A DNA stretch of 64,000 nt from Haloplanus rubicundus (lineage in GTDB: Archaea > Halobacteriota > Halobacteria > Halobacteriales > Haloferacaceae): assembly GCF_003342675.1 (NCBI RefSeq), contig NZ_CP031148.1, positions 310,001 to 374,000 on the forward strand, in the 5' to 3' direction. The translations under genes were made by a program, and so were the position numbers. Positions 44,247 through 52,656 of this stretch are shown one piece after another; position 1 is the first letter of the stretch, and every line of letters begins with the position of its first letter. Under the pieces are notes generated by a model. It saw nothing but the letters and a program-made list of their open reading frames with translations, made no database searches and was not told where the DNA came from.

Positions 44247-45037
44247 GCGGGGAGACCGTCCACGAGCGACGGCGGGCGGCGGCGACGGCGACGGTCGGGG
44301 CGGCGGCGGCCGCCGTCGCCGTCGGGGGGTGGACGCTCGTCGCCGACGCCGCCTCGCACGACGCGGCGAACCGGTGGGTGTTGGTCGCCGGGGCGGTGCT
44401 GGCGTACGAAGTCGCCTACCTCGCGTACCATCTCGACGCCGACGGCGTCGGCTCGGCGTTCGCCCCGCCGAACCTGGTTACGCTGGTCCGCGGCGGGCTG
44501 TACGCCGCGACGGCGGGGTTCGTCTTCGTAGCGCCAGACCCGACGATACGGTGGGTGCCCGCGGCGTGTTACGGGGCGGGCGTCGTCCTCGATTACGTCG
44601 ACGGGAGCCTCGCCCGGCGGACCGGGCGCACCACGGACCTCGGGGCGAAACTCGACCTCGCGTTCGACACCCTCGGCTTCCTCGTCGCGCCGCTGGTGGC
44701 CGTCGCGTGGGGTCGCCTCCCCGTCGCGTACCTCTCGTTGTCGGCCGCGCGGTACGTCTACCGGGCGGGGATCGGGTGGCGAGAGTACCGGGGACGGTCG
44801 GTCGGTGACCTGCCCCCGAGCCGGATTCGCCGCCCACTGGCCGCGCTCCAGATGGGCTTCATCGCCGTCGCGCTGGCACCCGTCCTGCCGGCGTCGGTGC
44901 TCCACCCGCTCGCCCTCGTCGTCGTTGCGCCGTCGCTCGCGGTGTTCGCGCGGGACTATCTGGCCGTCACGGGGCGGCTGGGATCGGTACCGTCGGTCGC
45001 GTCGGAGCCGACCGACGAGGGCGGCAGTATGAAGTGA
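44243..45037 (+). CDS. CDP-alcohol phosphatidyltransferase family membrane protein
   Basis: Transfers a phosphoalcohol from a CDP donor onto a lipid or polyol. The family motif DGxxARx8GxxxDxxxD is exact at D120-G121, A124-R125, G134, D138 and D142. About six hydrophobic segments surround it (VGAAAAAVAVGGWTLV, VLVAGAVLAYEVAYLAY, and others after residue 145). The ATG overlaps the previous TGA by 4 bp, and GTG of the next gene overlaps its own stop. The acceptor is unknown. Confidence 0.9.
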   Translation: MSGETVHERRRAAATATVGAAAAAVAVGGWTLVADAASHDAANRWVLVAGAVLAYEVAYLAYHLDADGVGSAFAPPNLVTLVRGGLYAATAGFVFVAPDPTIRWVPAACYGAGVVLDYVDGSLARRTGRTTDLGAKLDLAFDTLGFLVAPLVAVAWGRLPVAYLSLSAARYVYRAGIGWREYRGRSVGDLPPSRIRRPLAALQMGFIAVALAPVLPASVLHPLALVVVAPSLAVFARDYLAVTGRLGSVPSVASEPTDEGGSMK

Positions 45038-46110
45038 GCCGCGACGCTAGGGTGGGCGTGACAGGGAGCGTCGAGGGCGGGCGATCCGGTGTCGACCCGC
45101 CAACGAGCGGCCGATCACTCTACTTCGCCGGCCCCCGAACGGTACGGATCGAATCCGAGACGGTGCCCGACCCCGGCCCGGACGAGGTGATCGTCGAGGC
45201 GCGCGTCTCGGCAGTGAGTTCGGGCACCGAACTCCTGATCTACCGGGGGGAGATGCCCCAAGACCTGCCGGCCGACGAAACCATCGACGCCCTCGCGGGT
45301 GACCTCACGTACCCGCTCAAATACGGCTACGCGACGGTCGGCGACGTGGCCGCGACGGGGGGGAACGTCGACGACGGCTGGCGCGGCCGGACGGTCTTCG
45401 CGTTCAATCCCCACGAGAGCCACTTCACGGCGAAGCCGGCCGACCTCGTGCCCGTGCCGGCGGACGTGTCGCCGGCGACGGCCGCCCTCCTCCCCACCGC
45501 GGAGACGGCGACGACGCTCGTGATGGACGGCCGCCCGCGGGTCGGCGAACGGGTCGTCGTCTTCGGCGCCGGGATGGTCGGGCTGGTCACGACGAGCATC
45601 CTCGCCGAGTTCCCGCTGGAGCGACTGACGGTGGTCGAACCCGTTTCCCACCGGCGGGAGATGGCGGCGACCCTCGGCGCCGACGAGACGCTCACGCCCG
45701 CCGACGCGGCGCAGGTCGGGACGCGGGGCGACCCGCCCGGGGCCGACCTGGCGTACGAACTCTCCGGCCAGCCTGCGACGCTGGACGACGCCATCGACGC
45801 CGTCGGCTACGACGGGCGGGTCGTCGTCGGATCGTGGTACGGGCGCAAGCGCGCCGAGACGGATCTCGGCGGCTTCTTCCACCGCAACCGGATCGACGTC
45901 TCGTCGAGTCAGGTGAGCACGCTCGCGCCAGACCTGCGGGGACGGTGGACGAAAGAGCGCCGGATGGGGACCGCGTGGGAGCGCCTGCGCGACGTGCCCA
46001 CCGACCGCCTCGTGACCCACCGCGTCCCCTTCGCGGACGCCGCGGAGGCCTACCGCCTGCTCGACGAGGGGCCGGAGAACGCGCTGCAGGTGCTGTTGAC
46101 CCACGAGTAG
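45034..46110 (+). CDS. MDR-family dehydrogenase, BchC-like
   Basis: Medium-chain dehydrogenase of 358 aa. The N-terminal half has RVSAVSSGTELLIYRG in place of the Cys-containing catalytic zinc loop, then LKYGYATVGDVAATG. The Rossmann motif VVVFGAGMVGLVTTSIL starts near residue 171 and the C-half carries GSWYGRKRAETDLGGFFHRN. The usual zinc-binding Cys and the structural-zinc Cys cluster are missing, so it may be zinc-free like BchC-type reductases. The start is GTG (GTGA overlap). Confidence 0.85.
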   Translation: MSRDARVGVTGSVEGGRSGVDPPTSGRSLYFAGPRTVRIESETVPDPGPDEVIVEARVSAVSSGTELLIYRGEMPQDLPADETIDALAGDLTYPLKYGYATVGDVAATGGNVDDGWRGRTVFAFNPHESHFTAKPADLVPVPADVSPATAALLPTAETATTLVMDGRPRVGERVVVFGAGMVGLVTTSILAEFPLERLTVVEPVSHRREMAATLGADETLTPADAAQVGTRGDPPGADLAYELSGQPATLDDAIDAVGYDGRVVVGSWYGRKRAETDLGGFFHRNRIDVSSSQVSTLAPDLRGRWTKERRMGTAWERLRDVPTDRLVTHRVPFADAAEAYRLLDEGPENALQVLLTHE

Positions 46111-46120
46111 GCGACACGCG

Positions 46121-46134
46121 GCCGACAGTATAAG
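46121..46134 (+). promoter_or_regulatory. Promoter of the PTPS-like gene, sharing the element-end 14-mer
   Basis: GCCGACAGTATAAG contains a TATA box about 28 nt before the ATG at 46158. GCCGACAGTAT is identical to the terminus of the palindromic element copy 2, and TATAAG follows as in the GT4 promoter. Either a shared control site or the remnant of a third element copy. Confidence 0.5.
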
Positions 46135-46157
46135 TCGCTCCCGGGCCACGAACGAAT

Positions 46158-46538
46158 ATGTACCGGCTCTCGGTCTCACGGGACTTCGTCGCCCAGCATT
46201 TCCTCACCGTCCCGAACCCCGGCCCGGAGGGGGAGGTCCACAGCCACCACTTCGAGGTGGCCGTCCGTCTCGCCGGTCCCGAACTGAACGAGTACGGCTA
46301 CCTCGTCGACATCGACGCCGTGAACGACGCGCTCGACGCCCTCGAGGACCGGTATCGCGACGCGCTCCTGAACGACCTACCGGAGTTCGAGGGGCGAAAT
46401 CCGAGCGTCGAGCGATTCGCCCGCCTGTTCGGCGACCGGTTCGTCGACCGGGTACCCACCGAGGTGCCCACGGAACTGACCGTCCGGATGTGGGAAGACG
46501 AGGACGCGTGGGCGAGCCACGAGCGCACCCTCCGATGA
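46158..46538 (+). CDS. PTPS/QueD-fold protein without the catalytic Cys (126 aa)
   Basis: 6-pyruvoyl-tetrahydropterin synthase fold. The zinc triad is in place: H14 (AQHF), H28 and H30 (VHSHHFEV). The Cys that normally sits four residues before the first His of HxH is E24 here, so the canonical pterin side-chain chemistry is unlikely. The V-D-I-D segment (YLVDIDAV) and a C-terminal WEDEDAWASHE stretch are kept. Its own promoter (46121-46134) and a 4-bp overlap with the methyltransferase are clear. The substrate is unknown. Confidence 0.85.
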   Translation: MYRLSVSRDFVAQHFLTVPNPGPEGEVHSHHFEVAVRLAGPELNEYGYLVDIDAVNDALDALEDRYRDALLNDLPEFEGRNPSVERFARLFGDRFVDRVPTEVPTELTVRMWEDEDAWASHERTLR

Positions 46539-47353
46539 ACCACGCCGACGGGCAGTATCTCGAAGCGAAACGGACGGTGGACGACCGGGCGCTCGACCGG
46601 CGCGTCCGCGACCGGTTTCTCGACGAACTCCCCGCGGCGCCCCGAATCCGTGAGGCGGCCGCCGGGACGGGCGTCACGGTGCCGCGGCTGCTGGACTGGG
46701 GCGTCACCGCCGGCGACTACGTGGGCGTCGACCGCGACGCCGACGTGGTCGCGCTGGCCCGGGAGCGGCGAGCGAGCGAGTGTGGCGGCGAGGCGATAAC
46801 GGATGGGTTTCGGGTCGACGACCTGACCGTCCGGTTCGAGCAGGGGAACGCGCTGACGGCGTTCGCGGGCGACGGCGCCGACTGTCTCGTCGCGCAGGCG
46901 TTTCTCGATCTGGTGCCCGTCGACGACGCGCTGGACGCCTTCGTCGACGCCCTGCGTCCGGGGGGGCTGGTGTACGCGCCGATCACCTTCGACGGCGAGA
47001 CGGCCTTCCAGCCCGACCACCCGGCCGACGACGCCGTCGTGGCGGCGTATCACGATGCCATCGACGCCGAACCGGGGCGGGACAGCCGCGCCGGCCGCCA
47101 CCTGCTCGACCGGTGTCGGGCGCGGGACGGCGACCTGCTCGCGGTCGGCGCGTCGGACTGGGTGGTCTATCCGCCCTATCCGGCCGACGAGCGGGGGTTC
47201 CTCGCGACGATTCTCGACTTCGTCGCCGCGGCAATCGAAGGGCGGGTCGACGGCGCGACCGACTGGCTGCGGACCCGTCGCCGCCAACTCGACGCCGGCG
47301 AACTGAGCTACGTCGCTCACGGCTACGACGTGCTCTATCGCGTTCCCGGGTAG
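46535..47353 (+). CDS. SAM-dependent methyltransferase-like protein
   Basis: Class I methyltransferase fold of 272 aa. A SAM-loop-like LLDWGVTAGDYVGVDRDADVVALARER (residues 48-74) is followed by the VRFEQGNALTAFAGDGADCLVAQAFLD loop. DALRPGGLVYAPITFDG is the family's strand 5 region. The glycine loop is diverged (DWGVTAG), so SAM binding is likely but not certain. It is coupled to the PTPS-like gene by ATGA. The target may be the same lipid or glycan. Confidence 0.8.
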   Translation: MNHADGQYLEAKRTVDDRALDRRVRDRFLDELPAAPRIREAAAGTGVTVPRLLDWGVTAGDYVGVDRDADVVALARERRASECGGEAITDGFRVDDLTVRFEQGNALTAFAGDGADCLVAQAFLDLVPVDDALDAFVDALRPGGLVYAPITFDGETAFQPDHPADDAVVAAYHDAIDAEPGRDSRAGRHLLDRCRARDGDLLAVGASDWVVYPPYPADERGFLATILDFVAAAIEGRVDGATDWLRTRRRQLDAGELSYVAHGYDVLYRVPG

Positions 47354-47355
47354 CG

Positions 47356-48402
47356 ATGCGCGCCCGGCGACGGCGGACGGCGGCGTGGACGCTCGTCGCG
47401 CTCTTGGGGCTCGCACTCTACGTGCGGGCCGTCGGCGTCGGCGCCATCGCGGCGGCGCTCGGTCGGGTCGCCCCCGTCGACGCCGCGGTACTCGTCACCG
47501 TCGGGTGGGTGCCCGTCCTCCTCTGGGGGGGCTCGCTCCACCTCGTGCTCCGGGGCCTCGACGTGCCGACGACGCTCCCGGGGTCCGTCGGACTGTTCGC
47601 GGCGGCGGGCTTTCTGAACAACGTGACGCCGTTCGGACAGGCGGGCGGTGATCCGCTCGGCGGGGCGCTGGTGGCGCGGGTCGGCGGGGTCCCCTTCGAA
47701 CGGGGGCTGGCGGGCGTCGTGAGCGTGGGCGCGGCCAACGCCGTCGCGGTGGTCGGCCTCGGCGTCGTCGGGGGGAGCGTCCTCCTCGCGACGGCCGCCG
47801 GGGACGCCGCCGTCCGCGCCGCCCTCGGCGTCGCGCTGGCGCTGGTGGCGGGCGTGGGCGTCGCGGCGGTGCTCACGTGGCGGCGACGGGAGCGACTCGC
47901 CGTCGGCGTCGGCCGGGGACTCGGGCGGGCGCTCGTCGGCGTCGGGCGGGCGATACCGGGGGTCGAGCCGCCGGATCGAGGGGTCGTCGTCGACCGAGCG
48001 GCAGGGTTCGTCGCGGCGCTCGAACGGGTCGGGGGGTCGCGGCGGCGACTCGGTGCCGTCCTCCTGCTCGGCGTCGGTGGGCACCTGGCGGTGGCGACGA
48101 CGCTGTGGCTGTCGCTCGCGGCGCTCGACGCCGCCGTCTCGCCCGTCCGGGTCGCCGTCGTGGTCCCGGTCGCGCGGCTCGCGGGCGCCTCGCCGACGCC
48201 GGGCGGGACCGCGAGCGCGGAGGCGCTGCTCACTGGGTTGCTCGTGGCCGTCGGCGGCGTGCCGGCACCCGTCGCCGTCGCGGCGACGCTCGTCTACCGC
48301 GCCGCGGCCTTCTGGATGCCGACGCTGGGTGGCGGCGTCGTCACCGCGGTCATGCTCGTGGCGAGCGACGGGACGGGCGGGGCGGAGTCACCGGACGGCT
48401 GA
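47356..48402 (+). CDS. UPF0104/lysylphosphatidylglycerol synthase-type membrane protein
   Basis: Integral membrane protein of 348 aa, about eight hydrophobic helices, with the family signature AAGFLNNVTPFGQAGGDP near residue 84 and ASPTPGGTASAEALL near 279. Members of this group include glycolipid and lipid flippase-like proteins and AglD-related proteins. As the last gene of the operon it fits moving a lipid-linked product across the membrane. The stop region overlaps the convergent gene by 15 bp. Confidence 0.85.
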   Translation: MRARRRRTAAWTLVALLGLALYVRAVGVGAIAAALGRVAPVDAAVLVTVGWVPVLLWGGSLHLVLRGLDVPTTLPGSVGLFAAAGFLNNVTPFGQAGGDPLGGALVARVGGVPFERGLAGVVSVGAANAVAVVGLGVVGGSVLLATAAGDAAVRAALGVALALVAGVGVAAVLTWRRRERLAVGVGRGLGRALVGVGRAIPGVEPPDRGVVVDRAAGFVAALERVGGSRRRLGAVLLLGVGGHLAVATTLWLSLAALDAAVSPVRVAVVVPVARLAGASPTPGGTASAEALLTGLLVAVGGVPAPVAVAATLVYRAAAFWMPTLGGGVVTAVMLVASDGTGGAESPDG

Positions 48403-48762
48403 AGCCGACTGCGACTCCCGACGGTAGAGCACGACCAGAATCGCGATCAGGCCGACCTGCACCACCTTGTCGCCGATGCCGCCGGGGTTGAGCACGTTCG
48501 GCCAGTTCAGGTAGAAATAGAGGACGACCTGGAGTCCGGTGAAGGGAATCCCGACGAGATAGAGCAGCCGGCGGCGAACGTCGAGGAGGAGGAGAACGAT
48601 GGCGACGAAGAAGGCGATGCCGGCGAGGACGAAGCTGGCCCCCTGGACGGTGTCGAGGGCGAGGGCGCCGAAGTAGAGGTGGACGACCCCGGTGATCGAC
48701 GCCAGGACGATGCCGACCCAGTGGAGGCGCGTGAGCGACTCGGTCTCGAACGCGGATGCCAT
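48388..48762 (-). CDS. DUF7475-like small membrane protein (124 aa)
   Basis: Four hydrophobic segments: LHWVGIVLASITGVVHLYFGAL, LAGIAFFVAIVLLLL, YLVGIPFTGLQVVLYFYL and VQVGLIAILVVLY. The short soluble ends carry no motif. It resembles a haloarchaeal family I recall as DUF7475 (unverified). The ATG at 48760-48762 follows a TTTTATC box about 27 nt away. It faces the flippase-like gene and is divergent from the GT2 gene. Confidence 0.75.
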   Translation of the reverse strand: MASAFETESLTRLHWVGIVLASITGVVHLYFGALALDTVQGASFVLAGIAFFVAIVLLLLDVRRRLLYLVGIPFTGLQVVLYFYLNWPNVLNPGGIGDKVVQVGLIAILVVLYRRESQSASAVR

Positions 48763-48842
48763 GAGGAACGGTACCACGCCGATCGATAAAACGGATGGGG
48801 TCGTGGCGCACGCTTATCGGCCACGCGCCCCACGGACCGGGC

Positions 48843-49553
48843 ATGGGAGTCGAGTACGTCAAGCGGGCGCGGGAGCCGGCGATATCCGTCGTCGTGCCGT
48901 CGGTACCCGCGTACGACCACGAACCGACGATGGCCCGGCTGGCGGCCCAGGAGGTGGCCGTGCCCTACGAAATCGTGCTCGTCGACGACGGGAGCGCCGA
49001 CCGGTCGACGGCCCGGAACCGGGGGCTCGAGGCGGCGTCGGCCGAGGTGGTGGCGATGACCGACGACGATACGCGGCCACCGGACGACTGGCTGGCGACG
49101 GCGTACGCGGCCTTCGACGCCAACCCCGACCTGGTCTGTCTGGAGGGGCCGGTGTACGGCGGCTGTCGGAGCTTCGGCCCGCGTCACTACGTCGGCTGTA
49201 ACCTCGCGGCCCGGCGGGCGGCCGCCCTCGACGTGGGGGGGTTCCGGTCGGCGTTCTCCGAGTGGCGCGAGGACGTGGAGTTCGGGTGGCGGATGGAGGC
49301 CGAAGCCGACGGGCGCTGTCGCTTCGAGCCGTCGTTTCGGATGTGTCACCCGGAGGTGCCACGGACGGCGTTCGATCCGGCGCTGGAGCGGCGCCTGAAA
49401 CGCGAGTATCCGGAGCGATACGCCGAGGTGATGGACGCGACGTGGACGCGGCGGCTCTATCGGCGAGCGCGGGCGGCGGGACTCACCCAGCCGATCCAGC
49501 GGGTTCGAAACGAAGTCGGGCGGCGGCTCTGGGGGGAGTGTCGAGGGGCGTGA
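48843..49553 (+). CDS. GT2-family glycosyltransferase
   Basis: GT-A fold. It has VVVPSVPAYDHEPTM, DDGSADRSTARNRGLE (residues 48-63), and the metal-binding DDD at residues 74-76 (AMTDDDTRPP). The later EWREDVEFGWRM gives the catalytic-base region, and no membrane anchor is evident. At 236 aa it is short. A CTTATC box is 29 nt upstream of the ATG. Together with the GT4 at 40991 it frames the cluster and probably adds a second sugar. Confidence 0.88.
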   Translation: MGVEYVKRAREPAISVVVPSVPAYDHEPTMARLAAQEVAVPYEIVLVDDGSADRSTARNRGLEAASAEVVAMTDDDTRPPDDWLATAYAAFDANPDLVCLEGPVYGGCRSFGPRHYVGCNLAARRAAALDVGGFRSAFSEWREDVEFGWRMEAEADGRCRFEPSFRMCHPEVPRTAFDPALERRLKREYPERYAEVMDATWTRRLYRRARAAGLTQPIQRVRNEVGRRLWGECRGA

Positions 49554-49572
49554 CGCGGGGTCGGAGGGTCGG

Positions 49573-49818
49573 TTACCGGCGACGGGCGAGGGAGCCGTAG
49601 ACGGAGCAGCCGTCAAGCGGCGCCCGGAGCGTGGAGACGAACAGAATCGGAAGCATCGCGACCGCGGCCGCGGCGGCGGTCGCCGGCCCGAAAACGTGTG
49701 CAGCGAGGGCGACGACGGCGGCTGTCGCCAGCATCACTGCGCCGAGGGCGACCCGCGCGCTGTCTACGCCGCTCCCTACCCCGGTCTTCCACTGGTTCAG
49801 GTCGTCGACGGCGGCCAT
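49573..49818 (-). CDS. Small two-helix membrane protein (81 aa)
   Basis: Two hydrophobic segments, ALGAVMLATAAVVALAAHVFG and TAAAAAVAMLPILFVS, with a soluble N-terminus (MAAVDDLNQWKTGVGSG). A Shine-Dalgarno-like AAGGAG sits 5 nt before the ATG, and a TTAAATATATT region (about 49850-49860) supplies the promoter. Function unknown. Confidence 0.65.
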   Translation of the reverse strand: MAAVDDLNQWKTGVGSGVDSARVALGAVMLATAAVVALAAHVFGPATAAAAAVAMLPILFVSTLRAPLDGCSVYGSLARRR

Positions 49819-49977
49819 CGTTCTCCTTGCAAATTATGGAGGGATCCAAATATATTTAACGAGGTAATTATCGACCGTGATTAAAATGAACGATACTGAA
49901 GGATTCTGCCGATAACGTAAATGATCATTACTGACAGATGCGGCTCGCCGGGTGGCGTCGAACGAGGAGCCGGGCGA

Positions 49978-50193
49978 TCAGGGGTCGAAACTCGCCATGT
50001 AGGAGACGTGGAGGTAGTAAAACAGGAGCATCCCGCCGAGCCAGCTGAGGATGCCGTAGGCGACGTACGCGAGGTCGGGGAGTTCGAGGTAGAAGTACAT
50101 GTACGACCCGATCAGGAGGTAGACGGCGACGAAGACACCGAGGAGACGGATACCACGACTCGAGACCTGTTGTTTCGGATTGACCATAGACAT
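49978..50193 (-). CDS. Small two-helix membrane protein (71 aa)
   Basis: Protein MSMVNPKQQVSSRGIRLLGV and on, with segments FVAVYLLIGSYMYFYLEL and AYGILSWLGGMLLFYYLHVSYM. The start at 50193 is chosen because a TTTAATGA box lies about 30 nt upstream; the ATG at 50187 is an alternative. It faces the gapB gene divergently. Function unknown. Confidence 0.6.
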   Translation of the reverse strand: MSMVNPKQQVSSRGIRLLGVFVAVYLLIGSYMYFYLELPDLAYVAYGILSWLGGMLLFYYLHVSYMASFDP

Positions 50194-50267
50194 CTGACGC
50201 TGGCTGTGCTGGGGGTCCCCGATCATTAAAGACGAAAGTTCATGCAAAATATGCGACTGGCGCCGAC

Positions 50268-50275
50268 ACTATATG
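50268..50275 (+). promoter_or_regulatory. TATA-type box for the gapB operon
   Basis: ACTATATG starts about 29 nt before the ATG at 50297. Confidence 0.55.
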
Positions 50276-50296
50276 AGGTAGCGGTCAACGACCGGT

Positions 50297-51289
50297 ATGA
50301 TTCGCGTAGGCGTCAACGGGTACGGTACCATCGGCAAACGCGTTGCCGACGCAGTGAACTCGATGCCCGACATGGAACTCGTCGGCATCGGCAAGGCCAG
50401 TCCGAACCACACGGCCGACGCGGCCGCGGAGCGGGGCTACGACATCTACGTCCCCGACGGGCGCGAGGACCGCTGGGACGACGTGGGGATGGCCGTCGCG
50501 GGTGACATCGAGGATCTCATCGACGCGAGCGACATCGTCGCCGACGCGACGCCGGCCGGGATGGGCGCGGAGTACCGCCCCATCTACGAGGACCACGACA
50601 CCCCCGCCCTGTTCCAGGGCGGCGAGGGCGCGGACGTGGCCGAGGCGAGCTTCACCGCCCGCGCCAACTACTCGGAAGCGACGGACAAAGAGTACGTCCG
50701 GATCGTCTCCTGTAACACGACGGGGCTGAACCGGATGTTCGCGCCGCTCCACGAGGAGTACGGCGTCGAGCGCGCGTCCATCACGCTCGTGCGCTGTCGG
50801 GGCGAGCACGCGGTCATCTCGGCCGATCCGGTCGGTCTCCCCTCCCACCACGGCCCGGACGCGCTCGAAGTGATCCCCGACATGGGGCCGGTGATGACGA
50901 TGGGTATGAAGGTGCCGACGGTTCGGCACCACTTCCACGGCATCAACGTCGAACTCGGCGCGGAGCCGAGCGCCGCGGAGGTCCGTGACCTGCTCGCCTC
51001 GCAGTCGCGCATCCACGTCGTCGACGGCGACCTGGGCATCGACTCGGGGTGGGAGCTGCAGGAGTTCGCCCTCGACCGGGGCCGCGACCGGATGAACCTC
51101 TACGAGAACCAGATCTTCGAGGACTCCATCAGCATGGACGGGCCGCAGCTCCACCTCTTCCAGTCCATCCACCGCGAGAGCGACGTGGTGCCGGAGAACG
51201 TGGACGCCATCCGCGCGATGATGGGCGAGGCCGACGCCGAGGAGAGCATCGAACTGACGAACGACGTGATGGGCATCGGCGACATTTAA
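50297..51289 (+). CDS. gapB: Glyceraldehyde-3-phosphate dehydrogenase, archaeal type II
   Basis: Phosphorylating GAPDH used mainly in gluconeogenesis in haloarchaea. It has NGYGTIGKRVADAVN near residue 7, the catalytic C139 in IVSCNTTGLN, VGLPSHHGPDALEV and the late MKVPTVRHHFHGINVEL substrate segment. The length is 330 aa. The next gene starts on the nucleotide after its stop, so the two are one transcript. Confidence 0.95.
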   Translation: MIRVGVNGYGTIGKRVADAVNSMPDMELVGIGKASPNHTADAAAERGYDIYVPDGREDRWDDVGMAVAGDIEDLIDASDIVADATPAGMGAEYRPIYEDHDTPALFQGGEGADVAEASFTARANYSEATDKEYVRIVSCNTTGLNRMFAPLHEEYGVERASITLVRCRGEHAVISADPVGLPSHHGPDALEVIPDMGPVMTMGMKVPTVRHHFHGINVELGAEPSAAEVRDLLASQSRIHVVDGDLGIDSGWELQEFALDRGRDRMNLYENQIFEDSISMDGPQLHLFQSIHRESDVVPENVDAIRAMMGEADAEESIELTNDVMGIGDI

Positions 51290-52639
51290 ATGGCAAACCA
51301 GACCGAGGCAGTCGACGAGGAGTTGGAACCGGGAACGGAACTCACGACGGGCTACGGATCGAGTCCCGGCGTCGCGACCGGCCCCGTGAAGATCATCGAG
51401 GACATCGAGGAGGCCGACCGCATCGACGAGGGCGACGTCATCGTCACCGAGATGACCGCGCCCGACATGGTGCCGGCGATGAAGCGGTCCGCGGGCATCC
51501 TCACCGACGAGGGCGGGATGACCTCCCACGCGGCCATCGTCTCGCGCGAACTCGGCGTCCCCGCCATCGTCGGCTGTGGCGACGCGACCGACGTGCTCAC
51601 CGACGGCCAGCGGGTCACACTCGACGGGCAGAAGGGAACGGTCGTCGTCGCGGAAGAAGAAGTCGAGGACGCCGAACCGGAGGGGAGTCGAGACGTGGAA
51701 GGTGGCAGCGGCGGCCCGCCGACCACGGCCACCGAGGTGAAGGTGAACGTCTCCATCCCCGACGCGGCCCAGCGGGCGGCCGACACCGGCGCCGACGGCG
51801 TGGGGCTCCTGCGGCTGGAACACATCCTGCTCTCGACGAGCAAGACGCCGGAAAAGTACGTCGCCGACCACGGCGAGGAGGCGTTCGTCAAGGAGATTTC
51901 CGAGGAGATTCGGAAGGTGGCGGACGCGTTCTACCCACGGCCGGTCCGTGCCCGGACCCTCGACGCGCCGACGGACGAACTCGCGGAGCTGGAGGGCGGC
52001 GAGAGCGAACCCCACGAACACAATCCGATGCTCGGCTACCGCGGCATCCGGCGGTCGCTGAAGGAGCCGGAGATGGTCAAACTCGAACTGCGGGCGTTCA
52101 AGCGCCTGCACGACATGGGCTACGACAACGTCGAGGTCATGTTCCCGCTGCCGAACGACGCGTCGGACGTGCGGCGGGCGCGGGAGCTGATGGACGAGGT
52201 GGGCATCGACCGGGAGAAACACGACTGGGGCGCGATGGTCGAGACGCCGGCCAGCATCCGCGCCATCGACGAAATCATCGACGAGGGCATCGACTTCGTC
52301 GCCCTCGGCACCAACGACATCGTACAGTTCATGCTCGCGGTCGACCGCAACAACGCGCAGGTCGCCGACCGCTTCGACGACTTCCACCCCACGATTCTGG
52401 AGGCGATGGCGGAGGTCATCGAGGCGTGTAACGAGCACGACGTGGACACGACGATCACCGGCCAGTCGGGGTCCCACCCGGACATGGCGAAGTTCCTCGT
52501 CGAGAAGGGGATCACCTCCCTCTCGTCGAACATCGACGCCGTCGACGAGGTGCGCCGCGTCGTCGCCCGCGCCGAGCGGAAGCTCCAGCTCGACGAGGCG
52601 CGGAAGCACGTCGACGACCCCGGACCGCGACTCGGGTGA
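51290..52639 (+). CDS. PEP-utilising enzyme-like protein without ATP-grasp domain or catalytic Cys (449 aa)
   Basis: Equals the C-terminal two-thirds of PEP synthase/PPDK. The mobile phosphohistidine domain has GGMTSHAAIVSRELG with His80. The TIM barrel has NPMLGYRGIRRSL, EVMFPLPNDASDVR, GAMVETPASIRAID and GTNDIVQFMLAVDRNN. The N-terminal ATP-binding domain is absent. Where PpsA, PPDK and enzyme I have the catalytic Cys (usually CGQ), this reads ITGQ with Thr390. So standard PEP-pyruvate chemistry is doubtful. Being coupled to gapB suggests a glycolytic role such as PEP binding or phosphotransfer. Confidence 0.85.
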   Translation: MANQTEAVDEELEPGTELTTGYGSSPGVATGPVKIIEDIEEADRIDEGDVIVTEMTAPDMVPAMKRSAGILTDEGGMTSHAAIVSRELGVPAIVGCGDATDVLTDGQRVTLDGQKGTVVVAEEEVEDAEPEGSRDVEGGSGGPPTTATEVKVNVSIPDAAQRAADTGADGVGLLRLEHILLSTSKTPEKYVADHGEEAFVKEISEEIRKVADAFYPRPVRARTLDAPTDELAELEGGESEPHEHNPMLGYRGIRRSLKEPEMVKLELRAFKRLHDMGYDNVEVMFPLPNDASDVRRARELMDEVGIDREKHDWGAMVETPASIRAIDEIIDEGIDFVALGTNDIVQFMLAVDRNNAQVADRFDDFHPTILEAMAEVIEACNEHDVDTTITGQSGSHPDMAKFLVEKGITSLSSNIDAVDEVRRVVARAERKLQLDEARKHVDDPGPRLG

Positions 52640-52656
52640 GCGCGGCCCGCGGCCGA

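Noticed and set aside
45022-45030. GCGGCAGTAT as a third copy of the element end
   Set aside because: It is inside the coding end of the CDP-alcohol phosphatidyltransferase (Gly-Gly-Ser-Met), and a 9-10 bp match is likely by chance.
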